The translations under genes were made by a program, and so were the position numbers. From Actinomycetota bacterium (GTDB taxonomy: Bacteria; Actinomycetota; Thermoleophilia; Solirubrobacterales; Solirubrobacteraceae): 5,769 nucleotides of DNA. The notes beneath the pieces were generated by a model that had not been told where the DNA came from, made no database searches, and saw nothing but the letters and a program-made list of their open reading frames with translations. Where the stretch lies: NCBI GenBank assembly GCA_019348435.1, contig JAHWJM010000181.1, positions 1 to 5,769 on the forward strand, given 5' to 3'. Shown piece by piece: positions 1-5,457 of this stretch; the first letter of the stretch is position 1; every line of letters starts with the position of its first letter.

Positions 1-171
1 CGGCCGCAGGTAGTTCGTCAGCTCGGCGCCGCGGTAGCGCTCGGTGATGCCCTTCTGGCGCCCCGATCCCTTGACCTCGCTGACCGACAGCGACGGAAAG
101 CCCTTCTCGAGCAGGTCGGCGCGGATCGGCTCGAACGCCTCATGGCGGATGTAGGCAATCACCATCTTCAT
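1..171 (-). CDS. glnK: PII signal protein, second copy (partial, 3' end off left edge)
   Basis: PII proteins are small cytoplasmic trimers that sense ATP/ADP and 2-oxoglutarate and, when encoded beside amtB, normally dock on the ammonium channel through their T-loop to close it. The 57 visible residues begin MKMVIAYIR, keep the beta-alpha-beta start of the family, and contain EVKGSGRQKG at 32-41 and ERYRGAEL at 44-51, the PII signature region. Gln39, which helps bind 2-oxoglutarate/Mg in studied PII proteins, is present. The uridylylated or adenylylated Tyr51 is Leu here. The ATG at 171 is chosen because it gives the family N-terminus and follows a strong ribosome site (GAGGTGA, minus strand 182-176). 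The gene lies 102 bases downstream of amtB, in the classic amtB-glnK order. The C-terminal half, including the TGxxGDGKIF motif, lies outside the window. Family assignment is secure; glnK rather than glnB is inferred from linkage to amtB. Confidence 0.9.
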   Translation of the reverse strand, partial: MKMVIAYIRHEAFEPIRADLLEKGFPSLSVSEVKGSGRQKGITERYRGAELTNYLRP

Positions 172-175
172 GCGC

Positions 176-182
176 TCACCTC
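176..182 (-). promoter_or_regulatory. Ribosome binding site of the second PII gene
   Basis: The minus strand reads GAGGTGA, then GCGC, then ATG. It is a close anti-Shine-Dalgarno match and one of only two clear ones in the window. It supports the start at 171 and suggests the second PII can be translated independently of amtB. Confidence 0.75.
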
Positions 183-273
183 AAGATCAGGACGAAAGGG
201 GTGCAGTGGACCGCTGACCGGCCGTCACGTCACCGTACCCCACCGGGTCAAAGGCGCGGCCAGGAGCCGGCCA

Positions 274-1581
274 TCACACGGGCTGGGCGACCGGCAGCTC
301 CTCCGCCTCGCCGGCCTCGGCGGTGATGAGGATCGCGCCCTCGCCGGTGATGTAGGCCTCCTCGCCGTGATGGATGATGTCCATCCCGACCGCCTCGTCG
401 CGGTCGTTGCCGCGCAGCGGCATGACGGCGCCGAGCACGCGCAGCAGCACATACGTCATGCCGAACGCGTACGCCGGGGTGGCCGCCGCCGCGACCGCCT
501 GCGAGACGAATTGCCCCGCGTCGCCGTAGAGCAGGCCGTCGGCAGCGCCGTTCCAGCTCTGCTGGGCGACGAGGCCGAGGAAGAGGATGCCCGTGAAGCC
601 GGCGATGCCGTGCGCGGCGAGCACGTCGAGCGTCTCGTCGACGCGGGTCCTCGGCCGCCAGGCGACGACCGCGTAGCACGGCAGCGTCACGACCACGCCG
701 AGCACCATCGCCCAGATCGGGCTGACGAACCCGCCTGCCGGCGTGATGCCCACGCAGCCGACGATGATCGCCGTCGCCGCGCCGATCGCGGTGATCTGGC
801 GGTTGCGGACGAGGTCCAGGACGAACCACGTCAGCAGCGTGCAGGCGGGCGTCAGCAGCGTGTTGACGAACGCGAGGACGCTCGAGTTGCCGGTGGTGAG
901 GCCGCTTCCGCCGTTGAAGCCGAACCAGCCGAACCAGAGGATCCCGGCGCCGAGCAGGCAGTAGATGGCGTTGTGCGGCAGCAGCGCCTGGCGGCCGTAG
1001 TCCTTGCGCGCCCCGACGACGAGCGCCGCGGCGAGCGCACCGAAGCCCGAGCCCATCTCGACCGGCACGCCGCCCGCGAAGTCGAGTGTCCCCTGGGCCG
1101 CGAGCCAGCCGCCGCCGAACGCCCAGTGCGCGAGGACCGCGTAGACGAGGATCGACCACAGCGCGGCGAAGATGAGAAAGGGGACGAAGCGCATGCGCTC
1201 CACGACGGCGCCCGAGATGAGCGCCGTCGTGATGATGCAGAAGGTCCCCTGAAAGGCGAAGAACACGAGGTGCGGGATCGTCGTGCCGTCGCGCGGCTCG
1301 AAACCGACCCCCGACATGAAGGCGTGTCCGAGGCCGCCGACGATCGCGCCGTCGCCGTCGAAGGCCAGCGAGTAGCCGACGAGCGCCCACGTGATCGTCG
1401 CGACGGCGAGCGCGGCGACGCACATCATGAACGTGTTCAAGGCGTTCTTGGCTCGCACGAGGCCGGCGTAGAACAGGCCCAGCCCGATCGTCATGAACAT
1501 GACGAGCGCCGTCGCCGCGAGCATCCAGGCGGTGTCGCCCGAGTCGAGCTCCGGGATGGCGGCGGCGACCAGGGAGCTCAT
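274..1581 (-). CDS. amtB: Ammonium channel/transporter, Amt/Mep family, with Glu-His pore pair
   Basis: Integral membrane trimer that takes up ammonium from outside the cell. The 435-residue protein has the usual series of hydrophobic segments (for example about 18-40, 51-72, 102-126, 204-222, 233-255, 285-306, 360-385). Hallmarks are GLFYAGLVRAKN (34-45), HWAFGGGWL (152-160), LDFAGG (166-171) with the structural Asp167, GWFGFNGGSGL (218-228), ITPAGGFVSP (279-288) and AHGIAGFTG (323-331). Aligned on LDFAGG, the first pore histidine (His168 of E. coli AmtB) is Glu175 (codon GAG), within PVEMGSG. The second pore histidine is kept as His324. This Glu-His pair with PVE resembles fungal Mep1/Mep3 rather than typical bacterial AmtB. 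The ATG at 1581 overlaps the stop of the upstream PII gene (ATGA) with no ribosome site of its own, so translation is probably coupled. A polar tail (about 390-435) follows the last membrane segment. PII genes flank it on both sides. Confidence 0.97.
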   Translation of the reverse strand: MSSLVAAAIPELDSGDTAWMLAATALVMFMTIGLGLFYAGLVRAKNALNTFMMCVAALAVATITWALVGYSLAFDGDGAIVGGLGHAFMSGVGFEPRDGTTIPHLVFFAFQGTFCIITTALISGAVVERMRFVPFLIFAALWSILVYAVLAHWAFGGGWLAAQGTLDFAGGVPVEMGSGFGALAAALVVGARKDYGRQALLPHNAIYCLLGAGILWFGWFGFNGGSGLTTGNSSVLAFVNTLLTPACTLLTWFVLDLVRNRQITAIGAATAIIVGCVGITPAGGFVSPIWAMVLGVVVTLPCYAVVAWRPRTRVDETLDVLAAHGIAGFTGILFLGLVAQQSWNGAADGLLYGDAGQFVSQAVAAAATPAYAFGMTYVLLRVLGAVMPLRGNDRDEAVGMDIIHHGEEAYITGEGAILITAEAGEAEELPVAQPV

Positions 1582-1931
1582 GTGCGCAGCGGCGTGACGG
1601 CGCGGTCGTCGGTCTCGCCGGAGCGGATCCGCACGACGCGCTCGAGCGGCACCACGAAGATCTTCCCGTCGCCCACCTCACCGGTCTGGCCGCCGTCGCA
1701 GAGCGCGTCGATCGTCGGCTGCACGAATTCGTCGGAGACGGCGATCTCGAAGCGCATCTTCTCCGACAGCCCCATCTTCACGCGCGTGCCGCGGTAGGTC
1801 TCCACGCGGTCGAGCTCGCCGCCGTGGCCCTGCACGCGGCTGAGCGAGAAGCCGCGCACCTCAGCGCGATAGAGCGCCTCCAGTACGTCGTTTGCCTTGT
1901 CCGGACGGACGATCCCGATCACGAGCTTCAT
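1578..1931 (-). CDS. glnB: PII signal protein, first copy, atypical T-loop
   Basis: A 117-residue PII-family nitrogen regulator, close to the usual 112 or so. It starts MKLVIGIVRP, has VETYRG (43-48) in the T-loop signature, Lys58 at the position that binds 2-oxoglutarate in studied PII proteins, and TGEVGDGKIFVVP (83-95), the second PII signature, with Lys90, Arg101 and Arg103 in the nucleotide pocket. The T-loop is unusual: residues 35-42 read GHGGELDR, so Gln39 is Glu, and Tyr51 is Val, which rules out the standard uridylylation or adenylylation. The ATG at 1931 is chosen for the family N-terminus; upstream in-frame starts (ATG 1976, GTG 1991) would add residues unlike the family and would start within the inverted repeat. 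No good ribosome site is visible. It overlaps amtB by 4 bases and is the first gene of the PII-amtB-PII cluster. The glnB symbol only separates it from the distal copy; glnK would be equally defensible. Confidence 0.93.
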   Translation of the reverse strand: MKLVIGIVRPDKANDVLEALYRAEVRGFSLSRVQGHGGELDRVETYRGTRVKMGLSEKMRFEIAVSDEFVQPTIDALCDGGQTGEVGDGKIFVVPLERVVRIRSGETDDRAVTPLRT

Positions 1932-1961
1932 CTGCTGGAGGCTCGCCGCCCGGGCTGTGCG

Positions 1962-1989
1962 GGGTCTTTGTCCCATCGGACAAAGATCC
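1962..1989. promoter_or_regulatory. 12-bp imperfect inverted repeat upstream of the PII-amtB cluster
   Basis: GGGTCTTTGTCC, a 4-base centre CATC, then GGACAAAGATCC: 11 of 12 positions pair, with nine contiguous perfect pairs (1965-1973 with 1978-1986). It lies 31-58 bases before the first PII start, in the 88-base gap after the BrkB-family gene. It could be an operator for a dimeric nitrogen regulator or an RNA hairpin in the PII leader. It does not fit the GlnR (GTnAC-type) or AmtR patterns I know, and no T-run follows, so a classical terminator is unlikely. The role is inference. Confidence 0.55.
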
Positions 1990-2019
1990 ACGGATGTCTA
2001 TGGCCCGGCCGTACAACGA

Positions 2020-2895
2020 TCAGCCCGCGGGGGTGGACCGAGTGTCGCGGGCACGCGCCCATTCGGCCGCGAACTCGGCGCCGAAGACCACGACGTTGGC
2101 CGCGGCGTAGACGAAGATCAGCAGCGCCATGGCGGCGCCCAGCGAGCCGTAGAGCGCGCCGAAGTCGGAGAGCTGCTCGAAGTACAGCTCGAGGCCGAGC
2201 TTGACGATCGCCAGCCCGATCGCGCCGACGACCGCGCCCGGCCAGATGTTGCGCAGCGGCTCCTTGTTCATCGGCAGGACGCGATAGAGAAACAGCAGGC
2301 CGGCGGCCACGAAGAGCATCGGCAGCACGTCGCCCAGGAAGTCCAGCAGCAACGCGAGCAGCCAGCCGCCGCCGCCCTCGTCGTCGACGATCGCCTCGAG
2401 GCGGTGCGCGGCCGTGAGCGACACGCTCAGCGCGAGGATCGACGTGCCGCCGAGCACGAGCGCGACGTCGAGCGCCTTGCGCTGCAGCAGCGGCGGGCGC
2501 CCGTCGATGTCCCAGGCCTCGTTGATCGAATGGCGCAGCGCGCCCATGACGCCGCTGGCGGCGGCGAGCAGCAGCAGCGTGGTGAAGATGCCGAGGTTGC
2601 CGGCCTGGTCGAGCGCGTCGCCGACCGCGCGCTCGAGTTGTGGCCGGTCGTCGCCGCTGGCGAGCGGCACGTTGTCGAAAACCGTCTCGATGATCCGCCC
2701 GCGGACGGCGCCGTCGTCGAAGATCAGGCCGAACGCGGCTGCCAGCAGCAGCACGAGCGGGATGAACGAGAGGATCGCGAAGAAGCTCATCTGCGCGGCC
2801 GAGCGGTGGCCGCGATCCTCGACGAACTCGATCGCCGCCCGGCGCGTCGCGACGATCGTGCGCTCGGCGAGCTGGCGGGCGCGGGCGCGGGTCAC
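2020..2895 (-). CDS. YihY/virulence factor BrkB family membrane protein
   Basis: A 291-residue integral membrane protein of the YihY/BrkB family. Family landmarks in order are EDRGHRSAAQMSFFAILSFIP (residues 26-46) entering the first membrane helix (36-58), a second helix (101-120) leading to NEAWDID (125-131), a third (141-161), a fourth (about 179-204) followed by LPMNKEPLRNIWPG (207-220), then helices at 217-238 and 249-272 ending in FGAEFAAEW (271-279). Six helices and this length are normal for the family. Members were once annotated as ribonuclease BN, an assignment later dropped; their biochemical role is not established. The GTG at 2895 is chosen because the upstream in-frame residues (from 2994) are arginine-rich and not family-like, and because a TACGCT -10 box lies 6 bases before it. 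It is transcribed away from the kinase gene and towards the PII-amtB cluster, but the 88-base gap with a hairpin makes a shared transcript uncertain. Confidence 0.88.
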   Translation of the reverse strand: MTRARARQLAERTIVATRRAAIEFVEDRGHRSAAQMSFFAILSFIPLVLLLAAAFGLIFDDGAVRGRIIETVFDNVPLASGDDRPQLERAVGDALDQAGNLGIFTTLLLLAAASGVMGALRHSINEAWDIDGRPPLLQRKALDVALVLGGTSILALSVSLTAAHRLEAIVDDEGGGGWLLALLLDFLGDVLPMLFVAAGLLFLYRVLPMNKEPLRNIWPGAVVGAIGLAIVKLGLELYFEQLSDFGALYGSLGAAMALLIFVYAAANVVVFGAEFAAEWARARDTRSTPAG

Positions 2896-2901
2896 GGGTG
2901 C

Positions 2902-2907
2902 AGCGTA
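2902..2907 (-). promoter_or_regulatory. Candidate leaderless -10 box of the BrkB-family gene
   Basis: The minus strand reads TACGCT, then GCACCC, then the GTG at 2895. A TAnnnT box ending 6 bases before the start codon is the spacing expected for a leaderless actinobacterial mRNA. No convincing -35 box lies at 17-19 bases (GACGCC at 17). There is no Shine-Dalgarno match before the GTG, which fits leaderless translation. Confidence 0.45.
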
Positions 2908-2978
2908 GGGCGCGTGCTGCAGGAGGCGTCGCGCGCGCCCTGCCGGCGTCCGTCGGCCGGCGCAGCGCGAGGTGTACC

Positions 2979-2993
2979 TGTTCGTGGCGAACA
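2979..2993. repeat. Short perfect dyad TGTTCG-TGG-CGAACA in the divergent gap
   Basis: Six-base arms around a 3-base centre lie between the divergent BrkB-family and kinase genes, about 84 bases from the first and 108 from the second. It could be an operator serving either gene. The half-sites are in the opposite order to a LexA box (CGAAC-n4-GTTCG). Short dyads occur by chance in GC-rich DNA, so support is weak. The rest of 2896-3100 shows only a GCCGGC-n8-GCCGGC repeat (2942-2961) and candidate promoter elements. Confidence 0.25.
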
Positions 2994-3088
2994 TCTTCGC
3001 GCCATCCTCGGCGAGGCAGCACGCCGATCTCGACGACGCGTCCTGGCGTCAGGCGTACGGCTTGACCGCTCCATTGCGCCGCGCGTGC

Positions 3089-3094
3089 CACGAT
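3089..3094 (+). promoter_or_regulatory. Candidate leaderless -10 box of the histidine kinase gene
   Basis: CACGAT, then GAGCGG, then the GTG at 3101: the same 6-base spacing as before the BrkB-family gene and fabD. A TTGACC (3062-3067) lies upstream, but its 21-base spacing is longer than usual, so it may not be the -35 box. Confidence 0.35.
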
Positions 3095-3100
3095 GAGCGG

Positions 3101-4225
3101 GTGCAATCCGCTCCGCAGCCCGCGTACTCGATCGCCGCGCTCGAGCTGCTCAACGACGTCCTCGCGCAGGTCGACGGCGACCACGGGTCCGAGGAGTTCT
3201 ACTCGCGCCTGGCGGAGGCGGTCTGCCGTCTGGCGCAGATGCGCCGGGCCGTCATCTTCCGGTACGACGACGCGCGCCGGCGCGTGCATGCCGCCGGTGC
3301 GCACGGGATCGCCCTCGACCGCCTGACCTCGGGCGAGATCACCGTCGAGTCGGCGCCCGTGGCCCGCCAGGCGCTGACCGAGGATCGCGTCATCGAGGTC
3401 CTCGGCGACCGCGGCCACCAGATCTCCGACGACTTCGCCGAGCTCGTCGGCGAGCATCCGATCGTCTACGTGCCGATCGTCGCCGCCGGCCGCTGGCTGG
3501 GCGTGATCATCGCCGAGCCCGCGGCCGGCGCCGCAGCGCTCGACGAGCGCCACCGCGACCTGCTGTGGATCCTCGGCAAGACGCTCGCGCTGGCCTCGAC
3601 TTCGCGCATCGCGACGACGCTCGGCGAGCGCGCGCGCGAGCTCGAGGAGCGCATCGACTTCGCGCGCGGGATCCACGAGGGCGTCGTGCAGCGGCTGTTC
3701 GGCGTGTCGCTCGTGCTGTCTTCCGAGCAGCCGCTGACAGCCGAGGCTCGCGCGCGCTGCGCCCAAGAGGTCGGCTCGGCCTTGAGCGAGCTGCGCTCGG
3801 CGCTGCAGCGCCCGCTGGGCCGCTCATCGGCGCCGACCGGCACGACGCTGGGCGAGGAGCTCGACCGCCTGCGCGCCGAGCACGGCGACCTCGGCCTGAT
3901 CGTCGAAGGCCCGATCGTCGACGTGCCCGCGCCGCTCGAGCCGCTTGCCCAGTCCGTCCTCACCGAGGCCGTTCGCAACGCGCGCAAGCACTCCGACGCG
4001 CGGCGCATCGTCGTGCGCACGCACACGCGCGAGGACACGCTCGTCATCGAGGTCGAGAACGACGGCGTGCCCCTGGAGCGGACCGCCTCGACCGGCGTAG
4101 GGCTGCGGCTCGCGGCCCTGGAGGCGCTGCAGTCGGGCGGACTCGTCGAGTTCGGCGAACGCAAGCCCGGAACCTGGGTCGTACGGCTCGTGGTACCGCT
4201 GCCGGAGAGCAACGGCTCGTCGTGA
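3101..4225 (+). CDS. GAF-domain sensor histidine kinase, NarL/DesK type
   Basis: A 374-residue cytoplasmic sensor kinase that should autophosphorylate on His192 and pass phosphate to the adjacent LuxR-type regulator. Residues about 10-165 form a GAF-like sensor domain (a helix with FYSRLAEAV, the strand AVIFRYD, then IVYVPIVAAGRWLGVIIAE at 121-139). Residues about 170-235 form the HisKA_3 dimerization helix pair with GIHEGVVQRLFGVSL (190-204); the usual HDxxxQRL appears as HEGVVQRL, with Glu193 in the acidic position. The ATPase domain shows the N-box EAVRNARKHS (289-298, Asn293), ENDG (319-322) and the glycine box GVGLRLAALEAL (332-343). No membrane segment or signal peptide is seen, so the signal is probably intracellular (small ligand or redox). 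The GTG at 3101 is preferred over the open upstream stretch (GTG 2972), whose residues are not kinase-like. The stop overlaps the regulator start by 4 bases. The ligand and targets cannot be read from the sequence. Confidence 0.92.
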   Translation: MQSAPQPAYSIAALELLNDVLAQVDGDHGSEEFYSRLAEAVCRLAQMRRAVIFRYDDARRRVHAAGAHGIALDRLTSGEITVESAPVARQALTEDRVIEVLGDRGHQISDDFAELVGEHPIVYVPIVAAGRWLGVIIAEPAAGAAALDERHRDLLWILGKTLALASTSRIATTLGERARELEERIDFARGIHEGVVQRLFGVSLVLSSEQPLTAEARARCAQEVGSALSELRSALQRPLGRSSAPTGTTLGEELDRLRAEHGDLGLIVEGPIVDVPAPLEPLAQSVLTEAVRNARKHSDARRIVVRTHTREDTLVIEVENDGVPLERTASTGVGLRLAALEALQSGGLVEFGERKPGTWVVRLVVPLPESNGSS

Positions 4226-4839
4226 GCGGCGGCGACGGCGAACAGCTGTGTGTGCTCGTCGTCGACGACCACGAGGTCGTGCAGTGGGGGTTTCGGACCA
4301 TGCTCGGCGAGCTCGACTGGGTCGAGAGCTGCCTCTCGGCGACCAACGGCGAGGAGGCGCTCGCGCTGACGCGCGAGCACGCGCCCGACGTCGCGCTCGT
4401 CGACCTCTTCCTCGGCGAGGAATCCGGCCCCGAGGTCTGCGAGCGGCTGCTCACCGAGCGCCCAGAGCTGCGCGTGCTGCTCATCTCCGGCGCCGGGCGG
4501 ATCTCGCCGGCGACTGCGCGCGCCTGCGGCGCAAGCGGGTTCGTGCCCAAGGACTGGCCCGCCGCCGACGTCGCGCGCGCGGTGCGCATGGTCGCGCTGG
4601 GGATGGCGCTCTTCGAGCCCGCGCCGCCGCCCTCCAGCGGCGCGCTCACGCTCTCCGCCCGCGAGCGCGAGGTGCTCGAGCGGATCGCCGACGGCGCGAC
4701 GAACCGCGAGATCGCGCTGGCGCTGCACCTGTCGCCGCACACGGTCAAGGAGCACACGAGCGCGCTGTATCGCAAGCTCGACGTGCGCAACCGCGCCGAG
4801 GCGGTGCAGCGCGCGCAGCGGATGGGGTTGCTGTCGTAG
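4222..4839 (+). CDS. Two-component response regulator, LuxR/NarL family
   Basis: A 205-residue DNA-binding regulator, normal length for the family. The receiver domain (about 9-125) has the acidic pair DDHE (15-18), the phosphoacceptor Asp61 in VDLFLGEESG (60-69), Ser89 in LLISGAG and Lys110 in GFVPKDW (106-112). A proline-rich linker (133-139) leads to the LuxR helix-turn-helix: LTLSAREREVLERIADG (142-158), then TNREIALALHLSPHTVKEH (160-178) containing the recognition helix, and LYRKLDVRNRAEAVQRA (182-198). The GTG at 4222 overlaps the kinase TGA (GTGA), which indicates co-transcription and coupled translation; a weak GGAGAG lies 13 bases upstream. It should be phosphorylated by the upstream kinase and then bind DNA as a dimer. 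Target genes are unknown. The palindromes near 1962-1989 and 4960-4971 are candidates only by proximity. Confidence 0.95.
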   Translation: MSGGDGEQLCVLVVDDHEVVQWGFRTMLGELDWVESCLSATNGEEALALTREHAPDVALVDLFLGEESGPEVCERLLTERPELRVLLISGAGRISPATARACGASGFVPKDWPAADVARAVRMVALGMALFEPAPPPSSGALTLSAREREVLERIADGATNREIALALHLSPHTVKEHTSALYRKLDVRNRAEAVQRAQRMGLLS

Positions 4840-4934
4840 CTCGATGACCGACAACGGCTGACGCCTCCCGCCGGAGCGATCGACGATAAGAGCTCTGCCG
4901 ACGGGTCGCGGCAAACCTACGGCCTTTTGCTATG

Positions 4935-4975
4935 ACCCCCCACCCGGGGGGTGCCGGTTCCCACCGGTGGGGGGG
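4935..4975. promoter_or_regulatory. Nested, competing inverted repeats between the regulator gene and fabD
   Basis: Three pairings are possible in 41 bases. ACCCCCC (4935-4941) pairs with GGGGGGT (4946-4952) across the loop ACCC. CCCCCCACC (4936-4944) pairs equally perfectly with GGTGGGGGG (4966-4974). CCCACCGGTGGG (4960-4971) is a perfect 12-bp palindrome 9 bases before the fabD -35 box. The first two hairpins exclude each other. Possible roles are an operator, a terminator after the regulator gene (no T-run follows), or a structural barrier. The upstream part, 4840-4934, shows nothing I can identify. Confidence 0.45.
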
Positions 4976-4980
4976 ACGGG

Positions 4981-5009
4981 TTGTGGGCGGTCCGCGGGCG
5001 GTGCACGCT
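4981..5009 (+). promoter_or_regulatory. Leaderless promoter of fabD
   Basis: TTGTGG (4981-4986), a 17-base spacer, CACGCT (5004-5009), then GGACGC and the GTG at 5016. Spacing between the boxes and from the -10 box to the start codon both match leaderless actinobacterial promoters. A G-run capable of forming a quadruplex (4969-4987) overlaps the -35 box. Confidence 0.5.
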
Positions 5010-5368
5010 GGACGCGTGCTCGACACAACACCCACCGCTGTCCTGTTTCCGGGCCAGGGAAGCCAGGTTCCGGGGATGCGCGAGGCTGTGGCCGCCGCGC
5101 GCCCGGACCTGCTCGACGCGGTCCTCGCCCTGGTCGGCGACGACCCCTTCGAACGCATCGACGAGTCGACGCGGTTCGCGCAGCCCGCGATCTTCTGCGC
5201 ATCGCTCGCGGGCTGGGCGCGCGTGTCCGGCAGCGTCCGGGCGCCGATCGCCTTCGCGGGCCATTCCCTCGGCGAGCTGAGCGCGCTCGCCGTCTCCGGC
5301 GTGCTCGACGAGCTCGACGCGCTTCATCGGCGTGGTGAACGGCCTGGCCTCCTTCCGTCCCCACTCAC

Positions 5369-5373
5369 AGGAG
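5369..5373 (+). promoter_or_regulatory. Ribosome binding site before the lipoprotein-like start
   Basis: AGGAG followed by 6 bases (TACCCC) and ATG at 5380. It is a strong Shine-Dalgarno signal in a window where most starts lack one, which supports a real gene start here. Confidence 0.6.
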
Positions 5374-5379
5374 TACCCC

Positions 5380-5457
5380 ATGAAGAAGATCATCGCCGTA
5401 GCGGGAGGGCTTCTCGGAGCCTTGGCCGCCGGCGTCCTCCTCGTGCCGGGCTGCGGT
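5380..5457 (+). CDS. N-terminus of a secreted/lipoprotein-like protein, body not present
   Basis: After the ribosome site the frame reads MKK, then a hydrophobic stretch rich in Gly, Ala, Val and Leu (residues 4-22), then VPGC with Cys25. This is the shape of a signal peptide, possibly with a lipoprotein cleavage site, although Pro at -2 is unusual. Codons here (GTA, GGA, CTT, TTG) are less GC-biased than in neighbouring genes. From about residue 26 the frame stays open to the right edge (130 codons), but that part is antisense to the carboxylase fragment and does not look like protein in this frame. I read it as the first 26 or so codons of a gene whose body has been replaced. The full protein cannot be named. 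Confidence 0.45.

Noticed and set aside
232..251. Internal promoter for the distal PII gene (minus-strand TTGACC and TACGGT)
   Set aside because: The two boxes are only 8 bases apart, too close for a normal promoter.
142..1797. Long plus-strand open frame (551 codons) opposite amtB and the proximal PII gene
   Set aside because: Rich in Arg, Asp, Glu and His without domains; it is the antisense shadow of two well-recognised genes in GC-rich DNA.
1962..1989. Rho-independent terminator of the BrkB-family gene
   Set aside because: The stem is good, but neither strand has a T-run after it; kept as a regulatory repeat instead.
2979..2993. Possible LexA/SOS box
   Set aside because: Half-sites are in the reverse order (GTTCG first, CGAAC second) compared with the actinobacterial LexA consensus.
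3093..3326. ATG at 3093 as the start of a kinase-overlapping gene
   Set aside because: It is in a different frame from the kinase and its translation is Arg/Ser-rich without a family.
1928..3766. 612-codon minus-strand frame across the BrkB-family gene and the kinase
   Set aside because: Overlaps two clear genes in other frames and has no recognisable family; a GC-driven shadow.
3466..4914. 482-codon minus-strand frame opposite the kinase and response regulator
   Set aside because: Low-complexity Arg/Ser/Ala-rich translation, antisense to strongly supported domains.
4910..4934. GGCAAACC followed by a small hairpin, reminiscent of the 5' half of a GEMM-I (c-di-GMP) riboswitch
   Set aside because: The second conserved block (GACGCAAAGCC-like) and the tetraloop-receptor stem are not seen; a covariance-model search would decide.
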